Shown: positions 34,901 to 48,096 of the stretch, one piece after another
Position numbering within the stretch: the first letter of the stretch is position 1
Layout: each line of letters opens with the position of its first letter
NCBI GenBank assembly: GCA_050084515.1
Contig: CM114271.1
Location: 2,232,001 to 2,296,000, forward strand
Reading direction: 5' to 3'
DNA from: Blasia pusilla
Lineage: Eukaryota; Marchantiophyta; Marchantiopsida; Blasiales
DNA: 64,000 bases
Notes under the pieces: model-generated
Database searches by the model: none
Told to the model about the DNA's origin: nothing
What the model saw: the letters and a program-made list of their open reading frames with translations, nothing else
Program-made: the position numbers and the translations under genes

Positions 34901-35493
34901 ACCTGTCAATTCAGTCAGATATGAGGTCTGCCATCAGGGTTATTATTTCTAGTTCAAACAAGACAAATCATAATGGCTGGAAGGAATTACTAGGTTATTG
35001 TCTATGTGTGCCTTGCTGTAATGTAGTAGAGACTTACAAGACTGTGGGATTTGCATATTGTGCAGATGTGAAGGAGTATCCCAATTTAATCAAAACTCTC
35101 TCTTTCCTTTTTAAAGGCCACATCTCCAAACAGAATGACAAGGGCATGGAGATGACTTCTCTGAGTTTATCCAAGCAGATGACAGATTCACAAGCATTAA
35201 ACAAACCCAGTTTTCCAGCTGGTGAGACACCAGATTGTCCAAAGCACAAGGAGTTAAGTAATTGTGAATCAGAAACATTGAAGGCGGGGTTCACAGAAAA
35301 TCAGCGTGGTGACCAGGTAACATCTCCCACAACATTACCTATTCCCTGCTTTTTGATGAGCTGGAGACGTAGAATACCAAAAGAAGATGAATCATTGTTC
35401 TTTGAAGGCTGTAAAAGTGCAGGATTCATGGTGAATGATTTTGGCTCAAGAGTTTATTGTATCCACCTGGATTCTCAGTCCCTGAATCCTTAA
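31963..35493 (+). CDS. METTL21-type SAM-dependent protein methyltransferase (six exons)
   Basis: Exons 31963-32011, 32353-32405, 33151-33251, 34221-34363, 34817-34888 and 35066-35493 join in frame to 281 codons, and every junction is GT/AG. After an acidic N-terminus (DDEDD) comes the family hallmark LLWPGARIFADW (about residues 39-50). SAM-binding motif I ELG-S-GTGALAIFL is formed across the exon 3/4 junction. Then come DLIIASDILLY (motif post-II, across exons 5/6) and VKEYPNLIKTLSFLF. A long variable insert precedes SWRRRIPKEDESLFFE near the C-terminus. The family (methyltransferase group 16) methylates lysines of proteins such as chaperones and elongation factors. The substrate here is unknown. 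Intron 3 is 969 bp. The start is the first ATG in exon 1 and agrees with the reading frame. The stop is TAA 35491-35493. Confidence 0.85.
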
Positions 35494-38400
35494 TTATTTT
35501 CCTGCTCTACTTGGATGGATCCCTTCTTTCATGTCTCCTACTCATCACCATGTTCTAGAATGCATTCAGACTCCTGCTCAATGTTAGCTCTCTTGGTGGT
35601 CTGGTCACTTGGTGAATGAAGCGCATGGTTACAAATGGCTTCAAAATTTTGACACCTAGTTCCCAATCATTTGAAAATTATAATTGTTTAAATTGTCACT
35701 TATCTGCACATGTAGAAGTGTTTGGCAATTGAGGATGGCTTGTGCTAATAAAATTCCATGTTATTCCTCATAAATACAATCGCAAATAATCACTAATTTT
35801 AACAACTATTTGAGATTGAGGAGTCTCAATTAACTAATGAGTAAAAAATCTTTTGCTCTTGTGGATAGAACAACGGATATAAAGAGTACATGTTACTCCA
35901 CTTAAAGAAAGAACATTGTTTGTGGATCAAATTTATAATAGAAATTTTTATTCCATTTTGAATCTCCATTTCATTTTTCATTTGAGATTTAAACTAACAA
36001 TGTTAAACACCTACATGATGGATTGAGTCTTGCCTACAAAACATGGCCACATCCATGCAATTATATCCATCCTTCCGACATTGTAGGGGAAAAGTAGCCC
36101 CAAAGGGACCTCATGCGGAGTCAAAATAGGCGAGACTAGTTGTAAACTTGGATTTACAAGCCAAAGGGATTTGGTCTCCAATCTATCTCACCTTAACCTT
36201 TTGAACACAGATATAAGTATATCGCCATAGTAAAGAAACGATTCAACAAGCTCGCAATACCATATAATAGGTCTGACACTAGGGTTTAGAGTCATAAACA
36301 CATAAAATTTCTCAAAAGAGTAATGAGAATTTTTTATCCATATGCAAATAATCCTCAAGTTGAAGTGTTGGGGAGTTATTTAGATAGGGTTGTGTAGTAG
36401 CCATCTATATTACTAGAGAGTACCATATGTGTCCTTAGAAATTGTAGGTTGGTTTGGGACGTGAGCTAAGTTATTGGGTCAATTTCGGGGGCACTTATTG
36501 GGTAATGATTGGTAATTTACATTATTTTGAGTTAATAATACTTCATTCGGGCATCCATCAGTATTTAAATCATATATCATAGAAATCAGTCCAATCAGTT
36601 TGAGATTACAAGATTCATAATTGAAGGAGAAGTTCACCACAATAGTTCAAAAACATAATGGAAAGTCGATTCAACCACTATGGTACCAACCACACAACCA
36701 TAAAGGAATGAATGTAAGCACCACCATAAGGAAGAATCAAATCATTCCAATCTAGGTAACTCTTCGAGCTCATAATGCAACCACATTAAAGAAACCAGTG
36801 TATTTAAAGTTATAATCCTGGTTAGATTCAAGGTTGTAAGTATTTTTTCTGTGACGTTCTATCATTGCTTGTTGGCTTAGAGTTCAACCCCCACTCCTCT
36901 TTGCTTCATCACAGAACACTCCCAAACTTGAGCCTTGCATGCGAAAGTCTTCGGTTGAGTCTCAAATACTTAAGCAGTTGCATATTGTAAAGGTAGGCGA
37001 GAAGCCACCAAACACTAATCGAGACAAGTTTCCCCAAATGTGTTTCGTCTCCCTAGGAAGTCTCCTCCCAAGCCTCGACTTATCTCCCCAAGTCAATTGC
37101 TTATGTTGAATCGCGCAAATTAAATCTTCAAGGAATTAATTGTGATGCGTGTTTGACTATGCTTCATGTTTAAGCTAAGTCATCGTTCCTTGTTCATAAA
37201 CTGGAGAGGATAAGGAGGAAGCATGTCCTCCCCTGTAGGTACTTATGGGATTCTTTATGGGAATCCCAAATTTCATATTTTTCCTTCCATGCCCTTGATT
37301 TTGTCCTCAATCCAAACATTGTTTGCGACTCGTGAACCCACATTTAACTAGCAATCCTTATAAATAGTTTTGCAAGAGCTTCTTGCAAATTTTGTAACTC
37401 TCAACTTCCCAAACATATCTTGGAGCTTAAACCCACGTTTTGTGTGTCTCATAGTTACCACTCATATTGACTCTCATCGTTTGGAGTCTCATGGTTGTCT
37501 TATGTTCATCTTGTTTTGTGACTAGTCTCGTTTGTCTCTACTACTAACATGTCTCTAGCTTCTCACCCTTGACTTGGAGCTTGGCTAAAGGGTCTCTCAG
37601 CTTGTTTTCCTTGTCTTCATCCCCACTAGTACCTACGTCCCTTTCTCATCTAAGGCTAGTCTCAAGATGTGAGTCCCAAAATTCGTTCGTGTTGCTAGTC
37701 TAGGTTCTGACTTTGATGGGTCATACAAAGGTCTTTCCTTCTTGTACTCGAGATCATAACTCACTTTTCGAGTGTCCATTAACGTGGGTGCCATAGACTT
37801 ACCTATTCGCAACGCTTGTGTTGTGATTCATAACCTTCTTACTCCATTATAACATTAATATCCTTTGTTACTTATGTTCAATAATATCAAACCTTACCAA
37901 ATATGCTTCATAAGTAGGTGAGGAAGATGAGGAATATGGCAAGATCCATGGAGCACGAACGGCAAGCTAGTGTGGCTTGCTTTTTCCTCAAGCTGGAAAA
38001 CTCCACAATTACCTCACATGATCGTAAACATAAGTCAGAAGGATTGGGCTCTCTATTGGGTACCATAATATAGAGCACAACTACATAGCCATATGAAAGT
38101 AACTCATATTAAAAGAAATAGTGTAAATCTTATGTATAAAAAATGACCAATAATCATGCAGCCTAAAAATTCCAAAGAAAGGTTTCTTTTTATTATAAAA
38201 GGTTATTAAATATTTTCTTATTTTCATGTACTAATAAGGTATGTGTGCAAATCAAGAAGTAATCCTCCCTTAGTATTATAGATTACTACTACTAACATAA
38301 TGAATTATAGATTATTATTACACGAAAAATGCTCTCAAGTTCATATTACGAGAAATTTTTAACACTACCACACTGAAAAGAAAAGAACCACATAACCATA

Positions 38401-38550
38401 TGCAAAAACTCTCAACTTCATAATAAAAGCGACTCGAGGGGATTTCAATTCAAAATTCTTATTTTACTGCCATTTCCATACTTTAATTTGAAAACCCTCA
38501 AATTTTACATTCTTACTTATTTCTCTTGTAATGATAATCGGTGTTCTTCA
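35494..38550. other. AT-rich intergenic DNA
   Basis: 35494 onward probably includes the methyltransferase 3' UTR. No further gene is supported. 36850-37850 has a more balanced composition but only short frames with many stops. No LTR or coding remnant was recognised. Confidence 0.5.
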
Positions 38551-38739
38551 TTTATATTATTGTAAGAGAATACCTTCTTGATTTTCAAACATCTATTAGA
38601 TTGACACATGGCCCTCACACAACAAGAAAACATTTCCATATTGTTGGCAGTGAGAAAAAATTTTAGGGGCAACATTAAATTCTTTTTGAATTTGTATGAA
38701 ACATGATTAATCCTATACATAGCATGGGTTGTACACTAG
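38551..38739 (+). mobile_element. Helitron-like non-autonomous element
   Basis: It starts near tttatattattgtaagag and ends gcatgggttgtacactag (CTAG at 38736-38739). It shares the gatttYcaaacatct core and cttgacaca/tggc words with 31151-31363 and 40442. The 5' TC is degraded and the base after CTAG is C, so the boundaries are less certain. Confidence 0.45.
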
Positions 38740-40441
38740 CTATAATATATTTATGAAACCCATTTCAATCCTACTTGGCCTCCAAATTTTATGAGACTTT
38801 CATTTCCTAACACTAATGTTCTTATCCCCTATTTTCAAGGGGAACTCTCCAAAAGCAATCCAATTCCACATTTTAGTATGTCATACTAAAGTTATACATT
38901 TAATTCCAAAATATCCTTCTTAGATTAGAATGCATGTTATCACTAGTAGATCCATTACTAATATTTAAAAATTTAGAAAAATAATAATAATATTCATATT
39001 CATATTCATATAAGAAAATGTAGAAACAATTGAAGGGTTACTTTCTTCTTATAGCACCATATACTTTGAATTAGAATTAAAAAATACATCATAATATTTT
39101 CACTATTTAAATTTTATTTATTTATATTCTAATCCTAATCCATTTTCTCATCTTATATTACTAGTTTGAAAATAATAAATCCAATTTATATAACAAAGAG
39201 GACAAAGAAAGGTAGCAACATCCCAACGAGGGAAGAAACAAAAATTTGCAAAAAAAGAACGCAAAAAGAAAATAATAATAAGTCACCACAAAAACTAGCT
39301 CAACGAGCTATATGGTTGATAAATTTCAAACAAATGTAAGTCAGAAACAAACACTTTATGTTGATCAACGTAATTGGACAACAAGGCCAGTAGTCCCCAA
39401 TCACTATGGCTTGATGCACCAACAACAATGCTTGTGCACATTGTAATGCCACCGAGATGCATTACTAAAATAAGTAATGACAACAGAGAGAGGACTACAA
39501 GAAGGGGCAAGTTGATGATTCTCAAGAGAGTGGCGAACACATGTTTTCATGAAAGTATTAAACGACACATGTAAGTGCCCAAAAACTTCCACCGCAAAAA
39601 AAAAAAATCCATCAGTCGCATGCCTCCTTGTAAAACTTAACTCTTTGATTCTTATAGTCGCATTGGCAAAGAACTTGTAGTATGTGCATCTTGACATGCT
39701 AAATAAGAATATGTTGGATAAATAACCACCACATCACCCATTGGACGAAAGCCACTTTAAGATATAACATGATTAACTCTTCAACAAGAGGTTGCTTGCA
39801 TAGTAGAATATAACATTAGCTATTCTTATCCAACATTGTACCATGCAATACAAGCAACCAATGCTCTTGGTTTTTTGCTCATATCATGGTGTAAAAATTA
39901 CACACAAAGTTAAGAATCATATTGAGATACTTGGACAAAAAGAAAATAATCACGCATGCACTAAAAAAACATGCGTGCAATACAATAATAATCACTTTTT
40001 AAACTTAAGATGTAGCTCAGTTTAACTTCAATAAACGAATGTCTTTCTTGTCGTAACATATATCCAACTAGCCACTACAAATTAAAATTTTATCTCTTCA
40101 TTATATAGATAAATAATAATAATAACAACATAGAAAAAAATATTGCACCACAACAGAGAACAGACTACAAAATAGAATATCACGTAAAATTTTAAAAATT
40201 CATCTCTTCATTATATAGAAAAAATAAATAAAAGTTCTATCTATTCATTATAATAATAATAATAATAATAATAACATATTTAATAAATTGCACCACACTA
40301 AATCATATTCTACCATGCTAGATAAAAATTTTTATCTCTTAATTACCACCTCTAGAAATTCTTTTTAAATTTTTTACCATCTATATTATACACACATATA
40401 TGTTAATTACTTTCTTTTCGATCTGTCTCACAAGCCCCACA
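38740..40441. other. Very AT-rich intergenic DNA
   Basis: No gene is supported. It has (AAT)n-type runs, for example about 40250-40275, and an A-run near 39596-39607. The short open frames around 39300-39700 are not recognisable. Confidence 0.5.
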
Positions 40442-40665
40442 TCTATATTATTATGGGAGAGTACTATCTTGATTTGCAAATACTTACATGTTTGTTTGAC
40501 ATGTGACAATCGGATGGCAAGAAAATCTTTCATATGTTAGACAACAACAAGGTAAAAATTTGAACTTGTGTGGTGTAACATTAATCCCTTCCCTTCATGA
40601 AGGGAAGGGATTAATGTTATGAAGGGAAGGGATTAATGTTACAAAAATTCTTCAAACACTTTATT
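40442..40665 (+). mobile_element. Helitron-like element with a 44-bp perfect palindrome
   Basis: It begins A|TCTATATTATTATGGGAG, then gatttgcaaatac and gacatgtgacaa as in related copies. Its 3' half contains a perfect 44-bp palindrome (40576-40619; half-site taacattaatcccttccctt then catg centre) followed by a direct copy of the right arm (40620-40641). The sister copy at 31151 has the single-arm version, so the palindrome arose here by an inverted duplication. The 3' end is not clear. Confidence 0.5.
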
Positions 40666-41187
40666 TTTTCTTTATTAGTTATTATAAAAACAAAATAATA
40701 ACAATAACATCACAAACCCCACACCGGTTAAAGAATAAAATAATGATAATAATATTTTGGTGCTAAAGATAACCACAGTAGAGATTAGACTACCACGGTC
40801 ATAGGACACGCAACCACGTAGCCGTAGAGAAGTGAGTGAGAGTACTCCGAAATAGGAACTGTGAGTACTCGAGTACTGAGAGAGAGAGAGACAGACAGAG
40901 AGAAACGGTAAACCTCCAGGAGAGCGGAAATGCTGTCTGCGACTGGAGATGCGGCAATTTTGATCGCTCATTGGGGTTTCGCTCAATTCTGTGTGTTAGG
41001 ACGCGTTGTGGACGCGGCGAGTGTGGCATGAGTTTGGTTCGTGGTGATCGGCTTGCGGGCGCGACGATTTGCGGCGTCTGGATTTCGGTTGTGGCGTTTT
41101 TGGTTGTGGTTTGCTTGCCTTGGTGTGAAATTGCAGCGCTCGGCCGAGGGTTTGAGCGAGCGAGCGAGTGAGTGAGGGCGTAAGAAC
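40666..41187 (+). promoter_or_regulatory. Upstream region and GA-rich 5' UTR of the SF3B4 homologue
   Basis: The AT-rich stretch changes near 40800 to a more GC-rich region with a GA-repeat (gagagagagagacagacagag, about 40880-40900) and, just before the start codon, gagcgagcgagcgagtgagtg (41154-41175). GA tracts are common in plant 5' UTRs and promoters. No TATA box could be assigned with confidence. Confidence 0.45.
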
Positions 41188-44100
41188 ATGACTACCCGGA
41201 TTACACCGGGGGTGGGAGCGAATCTCCTGGGGCAGCATGCGGCGGAGCGGAACCAGGATGCCACAGCTTACGTCGGGAATCTGGATGCTCAGGTGAGTTG
41301 CTGGAGTTCTGTTTCGTCGACTCTTCTTGTTTTTCGGCTCGTTCCCGAGCTTCTAGCGGAAAAATGATAATGTGGACGAGGGAGCTTATGCGCAGCTGAG
41401 CCATTTTGTGTTCCCGGATTTGTTTGAGCACCTGTGAAAATCACCTCCAAATGAGAGAGTGCAAGACCGGAAGGTCCACGAAGGTCCTGCACATGGGGTG
41501 AGCGTTGAGCTGACAAGCTGATTGCACTCAGGTCTCCGAGGAGCTTCTGTGGGAATTGTTCGTGCAAGCAGGACCTGTTGGTGAGTACATGCCCAGGAAT
41601 CGGCTCATTGGGACGTCCTAATCGTGTCTTCAAGATTTAGGGTTTATCACAGTACACGGAGTTCTTCAAATTCCTGTGGATGCTTCTGTTCATTTCGATG
41701 AATTCTCCGCAGAGATACCACGACATACGGTTGCAGCATCTGGTCCAACCTATTGAGGGTTTTTGTATGCATTGCAGTGAACGTTTATGTTCCTAAAGAT
41801 CGAGTAACGAATCTTCACCAAGGTTATGGATTCGTGGAGTTTCGAAGTGAGGAAGATGCTGATTATGTGAGTAACAGTTCTTCCTCGCAAAATTGTAATT
41901 CATCTTGTGAGTTATTGGTCCCAATTTTGATGTATGCGCTTTAGCACACCACGTTGAGTCTGCTTTCCCATCTTGTAGTAGATCTCGTTCCAGTTACTTA
42001 CTGTCTGTATGCGGGTTGTTTCGCAGGCCATCAAGATTCTGAATATGATCAAGCTCTATGGGAAGCCTATTCGCGTGAACAAAGTAATCACCTACAGTCT
42101 CTCTTGTCGTCGTGTATTGACATTCGTAGTTTATCAATCTCAACTGTTTCCTCCCTTGATGTCGTTGCCTGCTGCAGTGCCATGAATTTCCCTGTTTAGG
42201 GTTCCATTTGTTGACTGGGCCTTTCGAACCTTTTGACCATTTTAACCGCTGTTGATGCAAGTTTTAAATCTAGAGATATAAATGGGTCCCTAGTCTTGAT
42301 TCAGGTTTTGGGAAGGTGGCAGGTGTTGTCAGTCATGTTAGTTGTGGTCTTCGTAGACAATAAAACCAGCTTGCTTTGTGGTTGTGATTGCAACGCTGTC
42401 ATAGTATGTCTATTATGTATCTCAATTTCCTGAAATTAGACTGACCACCGAGAGGGCCCTCCTCATAGAAGTGCTCACAAGAAGACATGTGTGCACAGGC
42501 TTCTCAAGACAAGAAGAGCTTGGATGTGGGTGCCAACCTTTTTGTAGGCAATCTGGATCCGGTATGCTTCTGGCACAATTTTTCTGCTCAAGATTTTCTA
42601 TACCTGTGGTGACTGGCCTTGTTGACCATTCAGTTCTTATGTGAATTCTCTTTTGCTTTGAGCCACTGTAGATTTTGTACAGAATTTTTGGAATGTACAT
42701 GATAGAAAAAGTGGTACTATAGAAATCAGATGACACCCTTGACTTATCTGTCCACGCTGTTCAGGACGTTGATGAAAAACTGTTATACGACACTTTCAGC
42801 GCCTTTGGTGTGATAGTCACAAACCCAAAGGTGATCTCACAAAAGATTCATTTTGATTTTACTGCGACTTTTGACTCCTGACGCTTACTTTTCTCATACT
42901 TTTAAAAGCAATATGCTTCAGTAATGAAGATGTTGAGTCACAATATCTAGTGTGTCATGATATTGTTTTAAATAACTTCTGGAGAAAATATTTTATCAGT
43001 TCTAGGCAGTGGGGTTTACTAGGGTTCTGTATGGATGGGGTTGTATCAGATTATGAGGGATCCAGACTCTGGAAACTCCCGGGGATTCGGTTTCATCAGT
43101 TATGATTCATTTGAAGCCTCAGATGCTGCCATTGAGGTAAGCCCTTTTCTGAGTAGGTGTACCGTCTATAGTCTTGGTTCTGGAGTTTACTCTGCTGTTT
43201 ATTTTGGCATGAAGTCACCACTTCAACTGTTACAGTATCAACTAATTTACTGTCAATCTAATAGACCATTGCTTTGAATCTGCTTGAGCAGGCAATGAAC
43301 GGGCAGTATCTTTGCAATCGTCCGATTACAGTGTCATATGCTTACAAGAAAGATACCAAGGGAGAAAGGCACGGCACGCCTGCAGGTTTCTCCTTGCAGA
43401 CCTTTGACCAATTCAGCCTATTTGTACCTCTTAACTTTGTTTGGTTTCAACTGCTAAGACTTCTGTGGAAACTAAGTGCTGTGGTTGTGAATGTGCTGAT
43501 GAGGCCTACTGTGTATTAATGCAGAGAGAATGCTGGCTGCCAGCAATCCAAATGCACAAAAGAACAGACCTCATACTTTGTTTGCCAGTGGCCCACCATC
43601 CTTAGTAGGACCTCCAGTACCAGGTGCTGGGCCACCACCCATCCCACCTCAATCCAATGGTAACATGGGCCCTCCCCCAGGTCTCAATGGCAACATGCTA
43701 CCTCCTCCTCCTCCATTCGGAAATGGACCACCACCCATGCCTCCCCCTCCTCCCCAGCAAGGTCCTCCATCTCAGCCTCCCCCTCCACAAGGGCCTCCAG
43801 GTCATTTTGGTGGACCACCATCACAAGGGCCCCCTCATCAGATGCCACCACCTGGTTCCGGTCCTCCTCCTTGGGGCAACCAACCTCCACAACAAGGCAT
43901 GCTACCTCAACAAGGTGGAATGCCACCCCCACCTCAGTTTAGACCCGGACCTCCACCTCCTAACATGCCACCCCCTCCTGGTCCACCCCCACATGGATAT
44001 CATGGAATGAGGCCCCCTGGCCCACCGATGGGAATGGGTGGACCTCCTCCTCCTCCACCCTGGGGGCGAGGACCCCCTCCTCAAGGTGGAATGAGGCCAC

Positions 44101-44324
44101 CACCTCCCATGCAGGGCATGCCTCCGCCTCCTATGAATCAATCAGGTCCTCCAATGCAAGGCATACCACCTCGGGGTCCACCAGGTATGCCTCCCCCGCC
44201 GCCACAAGGTATGATGCCCCCTCCACCAAGGCAACAAGGTCCTCCTCCCCCTGGTGGAGCTCCTCCTCCCCCTCCTCCACCACCCTCAGCTCCGGCACCC
44301 AATCAACAACAGCAGGTAAGGTAA
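41188..44324 (+). CDS. SF3B4: Splicing factor 3B subunit 4 homologue (two RRMs, Pro-rich tail; nine exons)
   Basis: Exons 41188-41292, 41532-41580, 41778-41866, 42027-42083, 42499-42561, 42765-42830, 43050-43136, 43292-43385 and 43525-44324 join to 469 codons with GT/AG ends throughout. The protein belongs to the SF3b complex of the U2 snRNP, which holds U2 at the intron branch site in the nucleus. It opens with [17 protein letters not shown], the typical plant start. RRM1 has YVGNLD (about 28-33) and GYGFVEF (67-73). RRM2 has LFVGNLD (about 114-120) and RGFGFISY (154-161), followed by the [20 protein letters not shown] signature. The C-terminal half is Pro/Gly/Met-rich and of variable length in this family. 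The TAA stop directly follows caggtaagg, a good splice donor, so a further 3' exon is possible. Confidence 0.93.
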
Positions 44325-46557
44325 ATTAGAGAGAGGTCTTTGTTCAGTCGGCGTATTTTAGCACCAGACGACCTTCACACATCATTCAAGTTTTGTTTCG
44401 CATCAACCCCCTTACTTTAGCAGTAGATGATCTTTAAAAGTTAGTCAAGTTTTGTTTCCCGTAAACACCCTTCGCTATGTAGATACGAGAATTACATAGT
44501 TTTTAGTCATGGATCCAAGTGTTCTCTGAAGAATCTCTTCTGTATGTAACAGTCGTCCCAAGGTTTCAGTCATGGTAAGTGAGTCCGTTGTACCCCAATT
44601 GAAATGGATAGATTCACCACATTTGAGCATTTTTGTTTGCAGCGAGTCCAAAATGATTCTCTCACTACTTTGTTGTAGACCATGGAATTGTTCTGATGAG
44701 TAGATGGCAAGTTTTGTTACATCATAGATCTTTGTCTGGCTAGCAACTTAGTACTTATATTGTCCCCACTTTTCAACAATTTCCTAATGGATGTGCTGAA
44801 TGTCCACAACTCTGAAATCGCCAGACTTCTCCAACATGTTTGAGGCCTGACTGACTACAATGAATAGATGTGAAGTACATGATATGAACAAAAGCCGGTC
44901 GTGAGAATCTGCAGAATCAATTTGAATGTCCTTCACTTCTACAGAGCTTACTAGACCCCCAAGGCACAACTACTAAGATGTAGGCAAGAGATTGGCAGAT
45001 CAGTATTACAGCTTCCATGTTTTCTCCAAGTTCTAGCTAACTGGGGACTCCCCAACTATCCATTCCAATCCATTACGGAGACTTCAGACATACATGTGCC
45101 CACTTTTTGGACAGCATACTAAAGGTCTCTGGCTCCATGTTTTCCATGAATTGTCGTTGTTCCATGTTAGCACCAACATCAGAAAGTCTCGACACAAACA
45201 ACCCTAGTGTCAAGCCCTTTGGCTTTGTCCATGCAATCATTCTGCCCGTCAGGCAATTGAAGTCTATTGCGACTTCTAGCAAGACAATTGAAACCAAAAG
45301 AATGTTTAATCCATATAACCTACAAATTCTCTGCCTTGGTGCAAACCAAGATAGAAGATAGACCAAAAGAAGATTAAATCCATACAACCTACAAAAAGCA
45401 CAAGGGTAGTTGATTAACTACCCTTGTGCTATCTTGGAAATCACAATCTACCAACAATTGCCCCACTCAATTTACAAGCTATGTGCCTTAGTTTTAGCCA
45501 TAAATCATCTTTGTGCTGTATAGATGATCAGATTTTATTTTGATCCATAGAACCTACAAGCTCTTTGTGTTTACCATCAACCATCTTTGTGTTGCCTATG
45601 CCCTTTGGATCTTAAGACAACTTGATCTCAAAGCTTGGTGTCTAAGTGATTGCAACCTGTGAGTAGCAAGGTTATAAGAATCAAAAGAAGTGCTTGATGC
45701 AAAGGACATGAACTCTTTGACCTAGCTTGATGTTTGCGATTGATTACCAGTTGGGCAATCCAAACCAGGAAAAGGCTGAATTCAAACGATCACAAAGCTC
45801 TTTTCCTGAGTGATTGTGATTATTCATTAAGGAGGCCATCCAAATAAAAGAAGGCTTGGTCCAAACAACCATAAATGAATTTTTTCACGAAATCAAAACA
45901 AACATCCCAAAGCCTCGACCTTTCCGCATAAGAGGCATACATCGGTGGTCAACAACCAAAAAGAAAGAAATAAAGAAGGAGCCCTCCATCCAAATGACCA
46001 AAACTGAATTTCTCCATCAAATCAAGAAAAACATCCCAAAATGTGGAACTTCCTAATTATCCATCAATCAATAGGTTGACGGTAAGCATTTGTGGTTGTA
46101 ATTTCTCCTCAAAAATGAGGAATTCATAATGAAAGGTGTGGCAGTTTAACGTTTCTTGTTGGACACAATCATGGGCTAAATGAAATCTATCTTAAATGAA
46201 TGTCTCACCACAATTTAAAAAAATGTCAATGGTTTGAAGTAACCTGGCTTGAAGCACATTCTTGCGTGAGGATTAATTGTATAGAGGATGACTTTTTGAG
46301 CCCTTTAAATTTTCATTCAAAAGGATCTTAGAGCAATGTGATGTATGACCCTCAAGATGAACATAAAATTGGGAGAATTTGACACATCACATGGAAAATT
46401 TTTCCTTAAAGAAAGAGTTTATTCACATTGGGTTTCATCCAACTCAATTGAGAAAATACATTAATTTTTTTTTACATTTCAAGGACTAGTGCAAAACTCA
46501 TGCTATGCACTTAGTGAAATGAAATTCCATGTTATTGCCACATTGTCCCATTAATTG
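44325..46557. other. SF3B4 3' region and intergenic DNA with a perfect hairpin and small duplications
   Basis: The first few hundred bases are likely 3' UTR. A perfect hairpin (15-bp arms agcacaagggtagtt and its complement, 4-nt loop) lies at 45397-45430. Diverged copies of atccatacaacctacaa occur near 45310, 45378 and 45544. Two diverged units at about 45830-45945 and 45960-46040 encode similar short peptides (EF-x-H-x-IK-x-NIPK), probably a chance open repeat. A 104-codon minus frame at 45073-45387 is unrecognised and has no supporting features. Confidence 0.5.
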
Positions 46558-46825
46558 CAAAGTTGCACGGGAACGAACATGCTGCGGGGGTAGCCACGGC
46601 TCCCACCGGAGCCCGCCCAACCCGTAGCGGGTACCTGGGCTAGCTGAGCCCGCACTGGTTTTGTGGCCCACGGCCAGGCCCGCACATGGCGGGTTGAACC
46701 CCCGTTGGGTGGGCTCCAGGGGCGGGCTTGAGTGCAGACCGTGAGTACTCAGGCCTGCACGGACATGTGTGTCCCTGGGATGGACATAAGTCCATGGATA
46801 CGGACTTTGTCCGTGTGCAACCCTG
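46558..46825. mobile_element. hAT-like MITE, copy 3, GC-rich
   Basis: 268 bp, starting CAAAGTTGCACGG and ending CCGTGTGCAACCCTG, that is CAGGGTTGCACACGG in reverse. Flanks attaattg (46550-46557) and gttaattg (46826-46833) are a 7/8 target duplication. The 3' part (gggatggacataagtccatg) matches the elements at 9244 and 19159. The middle is unusually GC-rich (gcccgc words) against AT-rich surroundings. CAGGG ends plus 8-bp duplications are classic hAT marks. Confidence 0.85.
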
Positions 46826-48096
46826 GTTAATTGCTCATAAATGAATTTTCTTTTCTTGTCTAGATGTCATTGCCTTGGGTGTCAAGCAAGAAATCTCTTT
46901 ATAAATCAAGAGAGTTGGTATTGCTCTGGTGAGCGTAAATGTGACTCCTGATAAGAGGGTGTACTCGTGTGGAGTGTTCAATATCGCTCGGGATTAACCC
47001 ATTCCAAGGAGATCCTCAACTGAGCCATCACATGAGTGTTGAACTTGGTTTTAAATCCTCTTAAACTTGACAGGCTTCTTGCCTTCTGGAAGGTCAGTGA
47101 AGTCTATGTGCAATTGTTTTTTAGTGATCTCAACTCACTTTGAATCACTTGTGCAATTGGATCTATATTGCCCTGACATTGCCAATGTCTAAGGAGCAAT
47201 AACGCCCCCTCCATCAAAGATACACATGGGTTGCTTTTTTTGGAGACGTTTTCCTTCTTCAGCATTATAGTGAATTGGGTTCTTCTCCTAGCACTTCCTT
47301 GTGTTTCAGATGATTGCGGACGATAAGTCTATCCTGAGATTTTATCTAGGAGCGGACCAAATTTATTAAGTCATAGCACCTCAGGTTTATTGTACAAGGA
47401 TCTAGTTCTGGAGGACGAGTTGCACAACAAACTACTCCTCTGAAGATCTATCAAAAGGAAGATACATTTGACTTCATAAATTTGGTCCACTCCTAATCAC
47501 AAAACTTGCCAGTGCAGCTGCTTGTAAAGCAGTTCTCCTCATTTGTGTGTTTATTAATACTGTAACACTCCTCAGTGTCACATACACCTAGTTGTTGATT
47601 GAGAGCTACATAGGAATAGAGGCATCTAAGATTGTCCATTATCATCCTCAAAGGTTGTATTGGTATTATCTATAACGGAGATTGTGTTTCAAATACAACA
47701 TTTGGCAAGTGTGGATGTATGACATTGCTTGAAACATGTGTATGCTTGCAATCATTCATAATTAAACCATGGATAAACTTTGCACCATCTAATAGAAGCA
47801 AGCTAGCAACTTTTAGGAAAATTTCTGTCATATGATATTTATGGCACCATCATATGTTGCACCCGTTGGAGGAGGGGAACGTAGGGTTATCTATTAGCAC
47901 ACTTAACATCCGTCTAGATGTTGCACCAAAGGTCCAAAATATAGGAAAAGATCCAAGAAGAGGTGGGTTTGATGATTGGAGTCACTTAGCAACCCTATAT
48001 CATAGAGTTTGGAAGAAGATGATCTCGAGGTTCCTGTGGATTATGACATTCATGGAGAGAAAGATATAGCATATGCACGGTTGGAGGCCTTCACGC
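46826..48096. other. Intergenic DNA
   Basis: No gene is supported. The frames at 47632-47835 and 47854-48069 are short, lack start context and resemble no family. The sequence from about 47850 may be non-homologous DNA flanking the retrotransposon fragment. Confidence 0.45.

Noticed and set aside
43684-44141. Minus-strand frames of about 80 codons across the SF3B4 Pro-rich exon
   Set aside because: They are antisense shadows of the CCN-rich coding sequence.
45073-45387. 104-codon minus-strand frame downstream of SF3B4
   Set aside because: The translation looks somewhat protein-like but matches no family I know, lies among diverged small repeats and has no splice or start context to support it.
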